Shown piece by piece: positions 23,133-30,569 of a DNA stretch of 34,311 nucleotides (position 1 is its first letter; each line of letters starts with the position of its first letter). A program made the translations under genes and the position numbers. The DNA is from JAZLJD01 sp045617725 (GTDB lineage: Bacteria; Bacillota; Clostridia; Lachnospirales; Lachnospiraceae), in NCBI GenBank assembly GCA_045617725.1, contig JAZLJD010000084.1, positions 1 through 34,311 of the forward strand. The letters are read 5' to 3'. The notes beneath the pieces were generated by a model. That model was given only the letters and a program-made list of their open reading frames with translations. It did no database searches and was not told where the DNA came from.

Positions 23133-23405
23133 AAAAAATCCCTTGCATCGACTGATGCAAGGGACGAAATAAACTCGCGGTACCACCCTAATTCCTGCCA
23201 AAAAGCAGACACTCAAAAGACGTAACGTGTCCAAACGTCCTGTCCTACCAGAATCCTTAAATCCCTTCAAACAGGCAGCTCCCGTGCGAAATTCAGAATG
23301 TAATCTTGCTTAGGAAAGCTTGCAGCCGGTGACTCTCCCTCTCTGAAAGAAATTGCATTCCTGCGGGCAAAGGCCCACACGATCATTGCTTTCTTATGAA
23401 ACTTA
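23133..23405 (-). promoter_or_regulatory. T-box riboswitch, phenylalanine specifier, controlling iorA-iorB-paaK-ACT
   Basis: The minus strand carries the diagnostic T-box sequence AGGGTGGTACCGCG (23176-23189), which pairs with uncharged tRNA in the antiterminator. Downstream is a competing terminator: an 11-bp stem, 23139-23149 with 23154-23164, then six T residues. Upstream is a Stem I region with AGGGAGAGTC, GGCTGCAAGC and the specifier segment CTGAATTTCGCACGGGAGC. The codon is TTC at 23288-23290; reading one base earlier gives TTT, also Phe. A promoter lies at 23412-23440. Read-through into iorA is expected when tRNA-Phe is uncharged. The T-box identity is very secure and the Phe specificity fairly secure. 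Confidence 0.93.
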
Positions 23406-23411
23406 TGTTGT

Positions 23412-23440
23412 ATATTAAAGCTTTGCCGTGCGAAAGTCAA
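23412..23440 (-). promoter_or_regulatory. Promoter of the T-box/ior operon
   Basis: On the minus strand, TTGACT (23435-23440) and TAATAT (23412-23417) are separated by 17 bases. The expected transcript start near 23405 fits the length of a T-box leader. It begins immediately after the stop of the ABC permease gene. Confidence 0.82.
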
Positions 23441-23443
23441 TAC

Positions 23444-25531
23444 CTATTTATAATATATAATGTCGTTCGGCATACCGATATTTGCATATTCTTCCGGGAG
23501 CAATTCCTTGGGAAGATAGAGGTTCTTCGTGTAGTTGAAGCCGTAGTCATCCATGTAATTATAAAAACCGACCATGACATACTTGTGGAGGGGTCTGTAG
23601 TAGGCGCGGTAGCTTCCTCCGGGAATCAGACTGTCCTTGTAGTCCTCCAGCTTAAAGTCATCCGGAAGTTCCGAAACAGTATGGCAGGCCTCCAGATCTA
23701 TCTGCTCCATGGAGTAGAACTTCTCGCCCAGGTAAGGCTCCATAAGGGCCAGGGTCTTCGTAAAGGACGAAGGCACCTCCAAAATAGCCGAGCCCATGTA
23801 CACACCGTTCCGCTCGTAGGATATTTCCAGGGAAGCACTCGAAATGAAATCTTCCCATACCAGCGGATCTTCAACGGCCATAAACTCCTCACAATAAGCT
23901 TTGTATATCTCCATACCCGCCTCGTTCGGAATACTATCATAAATGGCGTAGTTCGCATCACCCACGCTCATCAGGGTGGGCTTGGTTCCCAAAAGTAAAC
24001 CACATTCCACGGGATAGTTTTTGGCCTTGTATTCCTCTGTCTTAAGAGCCGGCAACAGGCACTCCAGCTTATCAATCGGAATGCAGTAGGAACGGCTGTA
24101 AACATAGCCGTTGTTCTTCTTTACATCCACCTCTATATAGAAGTTACTTAAATAATCCTGCTGCTCCTCGTTCGAGCCGGCACGGTTCTTCTCATGCAAA
24201 ACGCCCTCTTTCAGGATGTTATACGCAACAGCCGAATCCGAAATGTAAACCGCGTTATCACTAAAGTCATTCCCGTTAAACTGATAGGTCGCAACATCGC
24301 CCTTTCGCACAAGGTTGTTGGTCGATTTGAAATCATTGCAGGCAAACCGGATACCGTCGATGTTCTGCTCCTTGGGAAGATACGTATCATACCCAAGCAC
24401 ATCGAAGTAGCAGCCCGCAATAAACAGAATCGCCGCCACCAGCGTCAGAGCATGCACGACAATGTGTGCAAAAAACGATCGCAGCGTATGGTGGAAAATG
24501 ACATTGATGATGCCGGAAGCCAGAAACGCACCGATTAATGCTCCCACAACCATCCAGAACAGGAGGAAAAAGTCCGTTCTTATAAATCCTACGATGTTGC
24601 CAAAAATAAATGCGCCCAGCAAAGCTCCGACGAGTACGCAGGTCACCGAAAGAATCGTGCGGTACCACTTGCACAGTACGCCGCCCTCGGCCAGTTCGGC
24701 CTTTCGGTGACAGTATGCGTGCCTTGCCCAGAAGAAATTCAGAATCAGCAGAACTATGCTCACAAGGAAAAACAGAAGCCCGTTGTATTCGTCCGGATTA
24801 TTCATAATAATCGCGGTTTCGATAGCTCCGAAGATGGGCGAAAAAGCAGACAACAATTCCATGGACAGCATGGGTTCCCGGAAGGTGTCAAGGGAAGAGG
24901 CCATGACAGACACCGCAAGTCCCCAAATACAAATCGCGGAGAAACCGAGGATGGTCGCATTCACAAGGCTGTTAAAGGCCGTTCCCGCATAGCTGACACC
25001 CACAAGAGTCACATTATAGACCATCAGGTATACAAATAAGGTCACGGGAAGCGTCAGAAGCAGTTCCACAATCGCAGTCGCGCGACCCTCTGCCGTGCAA
25101 CCGTAAGCCAGGGAAATCAACATGACCAAAATCGTATTCACCAAAAGCACGGAAAACCAGATTGCAATACCGTTTAAGTAAATCGCCAGAAAACGACGGT
25201 TTTTCTTCACGGGAGCACTCTCATAAAGGTCTTCCATCTTGCGGCTGTACAGGTGCTTAAATCCCCAGATTGCCGCAACAACCGCAGAAAACGCGGCAAT
25301 TGTAATCATCAGATTCCGGTATACCGACACCTGGGAAAGCAGTGCTTCCACGCGTTCGTCAATTTGGCTCACACTCGCGCCCCTTCCGGAACGAAAACCG
25401 GTTGTGGACAGAGAAAAAACAAATACTACCGTGCCAAAAATAAACTGAACAATGGCCGAGAAGATGACCATCCAGGAGCGATGGCGTAAATCCTCTCGCA
25501 TCAACTTAAACAGTGAGATCTTTGAAGTCAT
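23444..25531 (-). CDS. ABC transporter permease with large C-terminal soluble domain
   Basis: This is a 695-residue membrane protein. About nine to ten hydrophobic segments occupy residues 15-390: a first helix at about 20-43, a loop with RSGRGASVSQIDERVEALLSQV, then clustered helices. The last 300 residues are hydrophilic, rich in Tyr and acidic residues, and probably extracytoplasmic. This follows the layout of permeases paired with YtrA-type regulators, but I do not recognise a named family or substrate. The reading from 25552 begins with a GTG that overlaps the ribosome site GGAGGT; the ATG at 25531 (MTSKISLF), eight bases after GGAGGT, is chosen. That start overlaps the ATPase gene by 26 bases. 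The operon is likely to export or sense a membrane-active compound (inference). Confidence 0.85.
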   Translation of the reverse strand: MTSKISLFKLMREDLRHRSWMVIFSAIVQFIFGTVVFVFSLSTTGFRSGRGASVSQIDERVEALLSQVSVYRNLMITIAAFSAVVAAIWGFKHLYSRKMEDLYESAPVKKNRRFLAIYLNGIAIWFSVLLVNTILVMLISLAYGCTAEGRATAIVELLLTLPVTLFVYLMVYNVTLVGVSYAGTAFNSLVNATILGFSAICIWGLAVSVMASSLDTFREPMLSMELLSAFSPIFGAIETAIIMNNPDEYNGLLFFLVSIVLLILNFFWARHAYCHRKAELAEGGVLCKWYRTILSVTCVLVGALLGAFIFGNIVGFIRTDFFLLFWMVVGALIGAFLASGIINVIFHHTLRSFFAHIVVHALTLVAAILFIAGCYFDVLGYDTYLPKEQNIDGIRFACNDFKSTNNLVRKGDVATYQFNGNDFSDNAVYISDSAVAYNILKEGVLHEKNRAGSNEEQQDYLSNFYIEVDVKKNNGYVYSRSYCIPIDKLECLLPALKTEEYKAKNYPVECGLLLGTKPTLMSVGDANYAIYDSIPNEAGMEIYKAYCEEFMAVEDPLVWEDFISSASLEISYERNGVYMGSAILEVPSSFTKTLALMEPYLGEKFYSMEQIDLEACHTVSELPDDFKLEDYKDSLIPGGSYRAYYRPLHKYVMVGFYNYMDDYGFNYTKNLYLPKELLPEEYANIGMPNDIIYYK

Positions 25532-26420
25532 ATCCAAGTACCTCCGTTTCACAAATAAAGATTTCCTCCAGCGTTAACGGCAAAATTTCAAAGAATTGCG
25601 GATTCTCGGCTTCAATGGCCGCTGCAATCTTCTCCTGCTCGCCGCGCAGTGTAAGTGTATACAGGGAGCCTCTCTGCTCCATGGAGACAACCGGGAACGC
25701 CTCCGTAATTTTGTTAACATCCTCGGGATGAGCAAAGGCAACCTGCAGACGGAAAATGCCCAGTTTCAAATCATCCAAATCACGGGAGAACAGGATGCCG
25801 CCCTTATGCAAGAGTCCGACGTGCTCGCAGATATCCTCCAGCTCGCGAAGGTTGTGCGAAGCAATAATCAGCGTCAGCTTACGCTCGTCCATCTCCTTGA
25901 TGAACAGTCTCTTGATGGCCTGTCTCATCACAGGGTCAAGGCCGTCGAAGGTCTCGTCACACAGAAGATACTTCACACCGGAGCAGATGCCAAAAACAAC
26001 GGAAAGCTGCTTCTTCATACCGCGCGAAAACGTATTAATGCGTCGCTTCGGGTCAAGCTTCAATATATCCATCAGATGGTAGAAGCGCTCCACATCAAAA
26101 TTCTGATACATGGTTCTGTAGTAGGAGAGCATTTCAAGCGGTGTACCGTTTTGGAAAAAGAACTGGTCATCGGAGATGTAAAATACCTTACCCAGTACGT
26201 CGGGATTGTCGTAGCTCTCCTCTCCGTCCACCAAAATCCGTCCTTCATCCGGTTTGTACACACCGCAGATGCAACGCATCAGTGTACTCTTGCCGGCACC
26301 GTTCGTTCCGACCAGGCCGAACACATGGCCCTCTTCAATACGTGCCGTAATATTTGTAAGTGCATTGACGGGATATTTTTCTGTTTCAAATGTTTTTGTT
26401 ACATTCTGTATTTCAATCAT
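25506..26420 (-). CDS. ABC transporter ATP-binding protein (YtrB-like)
   Basis: This 304-residue ATPase drives the adjacent permease. It has Walker A GLVGTNGAGKST (about 35-46), Q-loop region SDDQFFFQNGTPLEM (about 88), signature FSRGMKKQLSVVFG (about 138; the usual LSGGQ is FSRGM, as in YtrB/BcrA-like exporters), Walker B YLLCDETFDGLD (about 156-167, with Thr-Phe in place of the common Pro-Thr) and the H-loop IASHNLREL (about 190). The C-terminal 80 residues form an accessory domain. Its start overlaps the GntR gene by eight bases, indicating one operon. Confidence 0.94.
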   Translation of the reverse strand: MIEIQNVTKTFETEKYPVNALTNITARIEEGHVFGLVGTNGAGKSTLMRCICGVYKPDEGRILVDGEESYDNPDVLGKVFYISDDQFFFQNGTPLEMLSYYRTMYQNFDVERFYHLMDILKLDPKRRINTFSRGMKKQLSVVFGICSGVKYLLCDETFDGLDPVMRQAIKRLFIKEMDERKLTLIIASHNLRELEDICEHVGLLHKGGILFSRDLDDLKLGIFRLQVAFAHPEDVNKITEAFPVVSMEQRGSLYTLTLRGEQEKIAAAIEAENPQFFEILPLTLEEIFICETEVLGYDFKDLTV

Positions 26421-26790
26421 TGCTCTGTACCTCCTTATAAACAGAAGTCACAAGGTTATGTGCCTTATCCTCCGAAAGTCCCGACAGCCTCGCTCCCAAA
26501 AGAGCCTTCCGAAGGTCTGCATACACCTCATCCAGACGCCCCTTCTGCCAGCTTTCCGGGGATGCCACAAAGTTGCCCCTGCCGCTGATTGTGTACAGAT
26601 AACCATCCTGCTCAAGCATGGTATACGCCCGCTGAATCGTATTCGGATTCACGGATAAATCCAACGCCATCTGTCGTACCGACGGCATCTTGCTGTCAGC
26701 TTCCAGCGCTCCGCAAACAATCAGGTGGGATATCTTCTCAACAACCTGCTCATATATGGGCCGTTTGTCCCTATAGTCTAAAGTTATCAT
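26413..26790 (-). CDS. GntR family transcriptional regulator, YtrA subfamily
   Basis: This 125-residue repressor has the short YtrA form. Its winged helix-turn-helix spans about 10-75 (DKRPIYEQVVEKISHLIV, then MPSVRQMALDLSVNPNTIQRAYTMLEQDGYLYTISGRGNFVA), followed by a roughly 45-residue dimerisation helix pair and no ligand domain. YtrA proteins usually repress their own operon of ABC transporter genes and are induced by cell-wall-active agents. The arrangement here, first gene of a GntR-ATPase-permease operon with an operator palindrome just upstream at 26810-26832, matches. The start ATG has CGGAGGTAG upstream. Confidence 0.94.
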   Translation of the reverse strand: MITLDYRDKRPIYEQVVEKISHLIVCGALEADSKMPSVRQMALDLSVNPNTIQRAYTMLEQDGYLYTISGRGNFVASPESWQKGRLDEVYADLRKALLGARLSGLSEDKAHNLVTSVYKEVQSND

Positions 26791-26809
26791 CCCGTCTACC
26801 TCCGTTTGA

Positions 26810-26832
26810 GTGTATTAACACGCTTAATACAC
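26810..26832. promoter_or_regulatory. Operator palindrome for the YtrA-type regulator
   Basis: GTGTATTAA (26810-26818) and TTAATACAC (26824-26832) are perfect inverted 9-base arms around CACGC. The site lies between the -10 box and the ribosome site of the GntR gene, an ideal repressor position. Confidence 0.85.
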
Positions 26833-26844
26833 CCCGTTGAAACC

Positions 26845-26873
26845 AATATAGCACCGCATTTTCCATTCGTCAA
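26845..26873 (-). promoter_or_regulatory. Promoter of the GntR-ABC operon
   Basis: On the minus strand, TTGACG (26868-26873) and TATATT (26845-26850) are separated by 17 bases. The operator at 26810-26832 begins 12 bases downstream of the -10 box. Confidence 0.82.
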
Positions 26874-26874
26874 G

Positions 26875-26901
26875 CAAAAAGAGAACTGCTCACAGTTCTC
26901 T
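26875..26901 (-). terminator. Terminator of the SufB/D gene
   Basis: AGAGAACTG (26880-26888) pairs with CAGTTCTCT (26893-26901) around CTCA. The minus strand ends in TTTTTGC. It lies 11 bases past the stop and just before the GntR promoter. Confidence 0.87.
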
Positions 26902-26912
26902 TTCTTTCAATC

Positions 26913-27830
26913 CTATTTCAAAAATCCGTTGATAATCTGCTCTTCCGCTTCCTCTTCGGTAAGGCCCAGCGTCATGAGCTTAATGAGCTGCTCGCCGGCG
27001 ATTTTGCCGATGGCCGCTTCATGAATCAGGCTTGCATCCACACTGGCGGCGGTCAGCTCCGGTGTAGCCGTAACCACTGCATGATCCATGATGATGGCAT
27101 CGCATTCGCTGTGTCCCTTGCAGGCTACATTACCGATTATCTTGGAGGTAAAGCTCTGGCGGGAAGAATCCCTTGCGACCGAACGGGAAACAACATCGGC
27201 GGAAGCACCCTCCCCGTTCAGTTCAACCGAGAAGTCCGTCGTTGCGTACTGCGTTCCGTGGGTCATGATCTTCTCATGCACGATAAGCGTAGCGCCTGCG
27301 GCAATGGTACCCTTTGTAATACGTGCCGTGGAATCGATTCCCTTGATTTGGGCGGTCTCCATTTCCAAATAGGAGCCTTCCGAAAGCTCCACGATGGTGG
27401 TCGGATTCATGACATTCGCTCCGGTTCCGTCCCCCTCACCATAATGCTTCTCAAAATACTTAACCCTTGCATTCTTTCCAAGGTGGAAGGTGTGAATTCC
27501 GTCATGTCCGGAATCCTGATCGCCGCAATTATGAATGCCGCAACCGGCTACGATGGTAACATCCGCATCCTCGCCGATATAAAAATCATTGTAAACAAGA
27601 TCCGTAAGTCCGCTTTCGGAAATAATAACCGGAATATGGATACTTTCTTTTTTGGTGCCCGGGGCAATGATGATATCGATGCCCGGCTTGTCCGTCTTCT
27701 GAACGATATCGATGTGTGCCGTGGTATTACGTCCTATGGACTGACCATTGGCGCGGATATTGTAAGCACCCTCCGGCATCTCGTGCATATCCGCTACCGC
27801 AGCAAGAAGGTTTGACTGAATGGAATCCAT
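26913..27830 (-). CDS. SufB/SufD family Fe-S cluster scaffold protein (SMS-type)
   Basis: This 305-residue protein is shorter than SufB (about 470) or SufD (about 420) and corresponds mainly to the beta-helix core. Visible motifs are VAGCGIHNCG (about 93-102), HDGIHTFHLGKNARVKYFEKHYGEG (about 108-132), CKGHSECDAIIMD (about 235-248) and VDASLIHEAAIGKIAGEQLIKLMTLGLTEEEAEE near the end. The last block is strongly conserved in SufB/D and SMS proteins. With SufC it would build Fe-S clusters in the cytoplasm without SufS, SufU or SufE nearby, as described for minimal SmsCB systems in anaerobes. Likely cluster or metal ligands are the Cys and His residues in the GCGIHNCG and HDGIH motifs (inference). 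Its ATG overlaps the sufC stop by one base. Confidence 0.92.
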   Translation of the reverse strand: MDSIQSNLLAAVADMHEMPEGAYNIRANGQSIGRNTTAHIDIVQKTDKPGIDIIIAPGTKKESIHIPVIISESGLTDLVYNDFYIGEDADVTIVAGCGIHNCGDQDSGHDGIHTFHLGKNARVKYFEKHYGEGDGTGANVMNPTTIVELSEGSYLEMETAQIKGIDSTARITKGTIAAGATLIVHEKIMTHGTQYATTDFSVELNGEGASADVVSRSVARDSSRQSFTSKIIGNVACKGHSECDAIIMDHAVVTATPELTAASVDASLIHEAAIGKIAGEQLIKLMTLGLTEEEAEEQIINGFLK

Positions 27831-28552
27831 TACTGTGTACCTCCTTCCAGTGCCTTACAGGTACCGCTTCCGATTCCCGTTAACAGCTCGGGGTAAATTT
27901 CCTCTTTGGCTCCGTCCTGCTTAATACGGCCGTCGGCCAAAACGATAATGCGGTCCGCTGTATTCAGAATCCTCTCCTGATGGGAAATCACCAGAATTGT
28001 ACCGTCTATCGTATCATGCATCTTCTCAAAGACCTTGATAAGGCTCGAAAAGCTCCACAAATCGATGCCGGCTTCGGGCTCGTCAAAGATGGAAAGCTTC
28101 GTACCGCGTGCCAGAATCATGGCAATCTCAATACGCTTCAGCTCGCCGCCCGATAAGGATGCATTGACCTCACGGTTGATGTAATCCCGTGCACACAAGC
28201 CCACTTCGGACAAAATGGAGCAGGCTGCGTTGATGTCCGTATTCTTACCTGCTGCCAGCGTCAGAAGGTCCTTTACCGTAAGGCCCTTAAAACGAACCGG
28301 CTGCTGAAAAGCAAAAGAAATACCTTTATTCGCCCGCCCTGTAATGGAAAGGCCGGTGATATCCTCACCGTCCAAAAGAATCCGGCCGCTCGTCGGCACT
28401 AAAATGCCGGCAATCAGCTTGGCCAGAGTAGACTTGCCGCCGCCGTTCGGTCCGGTAATGGCAACAAAGCCTTTGTCTATGGAAAGAGACACGTCCTTGA
28501 TGATGTCAAGGCCACCCTCTACCTCATAACATATGTTTTTAAGTTCTAACAT
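27830..28552 (-). CDS. sufC: Fe-S cluster assembly ATPase SufC (SmsC-like)
   Basis: This 240-residue ABC-type cytoplasmic ATPase forms a complex with SufB/D. It shows Walker A GPNGGGKST (about 34-42; one residue differs from the usual GxNGxGKS), Q-loop FAFQQPVRFKG (about 80), signature NASLSGGELKRIEI (about 125-138), Walker B SIFDEPEAGIDLWS (about 153-166) and the H-loop VISHQERIL (about 189). Length is typical for SufC (about 245-255). The start has GGAGTTACC upstream. It lies 18 bases after the GH2-like gene and overlaps the SufB/D gene (TAATG), so the Fe-S pair is translationally coupled. Confidence 0.95.
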   Translation of the reverse strand: MLELKNICYEVEGGLDIIKDVSLSIDKGFVAITGPNGGGKSTLAKLIAGILVPTSGRILLDGEDITGLSITGRANKGISFAFQQPVRFKGLTVKDLLTLAAGKNTDINAACSILSEVGLCARDYINREVNASLSGGELKRIEIAMILARGTKLSIFDEPEAGIDLWSFSSLIKVFEKMHDTIDGTILVISHQERILNTADRIIVLADGRIKQDGAKEEIYPELLTGIGSGTCKALEGGTQ

Positions 28553-28570
28553 GGTAACTCCAATTAACTA

Positions 28571-30502
28571 TTATATAAATGTTTCCTCGAAAACAACAAA
28601 TTCGATGGATTGCGTATCTCCCGGAATCTGTGCACGAAGCTCACCGTATCCGATTGACACACCGCAGCTGCGCACATAGGTGCCGCCCCGGCCGCCTCGC
28701 AGTACAATAACAGACGGTCCGACGATTTCAAGATCGCCTATGGTAGAAAGCTGAACCGCCTCGCTGTACAGGGACAGTAACTGTCCGTTCTGATCCAGCG
28801 CACGAATTCGAACCGACGCAACATCGTAATGCTCGCCGTCAATCAGCTCCGTTGTATCGGTAACCAGTTCGAGCTTCACAGCCTGAACGGCTTCTCTTGT
28901 GACGGACTCGCAAACCTCTCCGCCGCGAACGGCTTCAAACCGATACACCGTATGGCAATTATAGCCACCGCGGATATATTCCTCGTAAAGTCGGTCGAAT
29001 GTCTCCTCCGGCATTTCATACTTACGCATCAGACGTGCTGCTTTCGAGCTCTTGCCATACGGCAGTATTTCCTTAATGGCCGCTGCCTGCTTGGCCGTGA
29101 AGCCCTCCTTCGTTTCAAGCAGACCGCCGATAAAGTCATCGATTGCAATGACCGGATGCTTAAACGCCTCATTGGACTCGGAAACCCCGAAGAATTCCTT
29201 TACAAAATCGCCGTTTCGATACAGCCGCACACTGTCGGCATTCGTAAACACATAGAATTTACCTGCCGCATTTCCCATCTCCTCGGAAGCCGCAACATGG
29301 AACACGGGAGTCGCGTCCTGCTGGGCCGCATAATGATAAGCCTGCGGCTTTAAGTTCCGGTACATATCCAGGATTCCTCTATGGCAAATACCGTCGGCAA
29401 GACTCTCCGCACTATAGGAATTGAAATCCGCCATGTAAGCAGGCTTGTCGGAGAAATCCGAGAAGGGAACCACGGAAGGGTGATTACCAGCCTCAGACTG
29501 CTCGTCGAAAACGGGCGTGAATACCAGAATACCCAGTTCATCGCAGCGTTGCAAAAAATAAGGGGACTGCGGGCATTCTGCATAAACCGCATTCACTGCC
29601 AGTTCTTTCTTTAAAATCTCCGCATCCGTCTTCTGCGGTCTCTCCGGCATGGCAAATCCCACATAAGGATAGGACTGCACGCGGGTAAGCCCGCGAAGGG
29701 AAAGCTTCCGATTGTTCAGATAGAAGCCATCCTGCCGAAACTCGGCTACGCGGAAACCGGTCGTAACGGAATACGTATCAATCACATCATCAAAAGAGTT
29801 ATACAAACGAATCGTAATACGATAGCAGTTGGGATGCTCTAAATCCCACAGCCGGATTCCCTGCACATCCAGATACATCTCCTGCGAAAAAGGATGTACC
29901 GACTTCATCAGGGCCATAATAATCTTGCCATCCGTCATGGACAGAATTTCCGTACGAACCACAAGGTCCTGTGCTTCCTTCGTTGCATTTAAGTACATGC
30001 GAAGGCGCGGTGTTTCGGTCATAAGGTCCTCTCCCACCACATGCGCGGAAATAATATGTGCACGATTCACAACCGACAGATACACCTCTCGATAGATACC
30101 GCCGAACTCTCCGTTCCGACTGTCCACACAAATCAGCAGGACGTTGTTCTGTTCCACAAGGTAATCCGTCAAATCCACGGTAAACGGCGAAAAAGCATCC
30201 TCATTATGCAAAAGATGCTCTCCGTTTAAGTAAACATCGGTGCTTACAGAAGCCCCTCCGACCGTCAGCAATACTCTCCGGTCATGCCATGCCTTGTTAC
30301 GGTCAAACACACGGCGGTAGCACGCCAGTTTCTGACTCATGGCAACATTCGCATAGTGAAACGGAATCTCCGTAAATGTATGCGGAAGGCTGACCTGCTG
30401 TGCTTCGGACGCATCGTACGTCGCCGACTTCAGTTTATCCAGTTGTTCTGCCGAACCGTCCATCTCAATGAAGGACCAGTTTCGGTTCAAATTAATCTTC
30501 AT
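28571..30502 (-). CDS. Glycoside hydrolase family 2-like protein, probably catalytically inactive
   Basis: This 643-residue protein has the GH2 domain order: sugar-binding jelly roll (about 1-165, NLNRNWSF at the start, VYLNGEHLLHNEDAFSPFTVDLTDYL), immunoglobulin-like domain (about 170-270), TIM-barrel part from KLSLRGLTRVQSYPYVGFAMP (about 280), and C-terminal beta domains. Active-site residues are missing. GVNRHQDYP of true enzymes is GLTRVQSYP. Only 18 residues separate NHPSVV (340-345) from MADFN (Asp359), so the NES-type acid/base segment is deleted. The nucleophile Glu of the SEFN motif is Asp. There is no signal peptide. An in-frame upstream start at 30583 exists, but the ATG at 30502 has GGGAG at good spacing. 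It lies between the YhaN-like gene and sufC. A binding or regulatory role is possible. Confidence 0.85.
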   Translation of the reverse strand: MKINLNRNWSFIEMDGSAEQLDKLKSATYDASEAQQVSLPHTFTEIPFHYANVAMSQKLACYRRVFDRNKAWHDRRVLLTVGGASVSTDVYLNGEHLLHNEDAFSPFTVDLTDYLVEQNNVLLICVDSRNGEFGGIYREVYLSVVNRAHIISAHVVGEDLMTETPRLRMYLNATKEAQDLVVRTEILSMTDGKIIMALMKSVHPFSQEMYLDVQGIRLWDLEHPNCYRITIRLYNSFDDVIDTYSVTTGFRVAEFRQDGFYLNNRKLSLRGLTRVQSYPYVGFAMPERPQKTDAEILKKELAVNAVYAECPQSPYFLQRCDELGILVFTPVFDEQSEAGNHPSVVPFSDFSDKPAYMADFNSYSAESLADGICHRGILDMYRNLKPQAYHYAAQQDATPVFHVAASEEMGNAAGKFYVFTNADSVRLYRNGDFVKEFFGVSESNEAFKHPVIAIDDFIGGLLETKEGFTAKQAAAIKEILPYGKSSKAARLMRKYEMPEETFDRLYEEYIRGGYNCHTVYRFEAVRGGEVCESVTREAVQAVKLELVTDTTELIDGEHYDVASVRIRALDQNGQLLSLYSEAVQLSTIGDLEIVGPSVIVLRGGRGGTYVRSCGVSIGYGELRAQIPGDTQSIEFVVFEETFI

Positions 30503-30569
30503 TTCTATATCTCCCAAACAATCAAAGGGCACACTCCCCCGAGAATGCCATTTAATAATACATATTTTT

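Noticed and set aside
25532..25552. Upstream GTG start of the ABC permease
   Set aside because: The start would overlap its own GGAGGT ribosome site; the ATG at 25531 fits.
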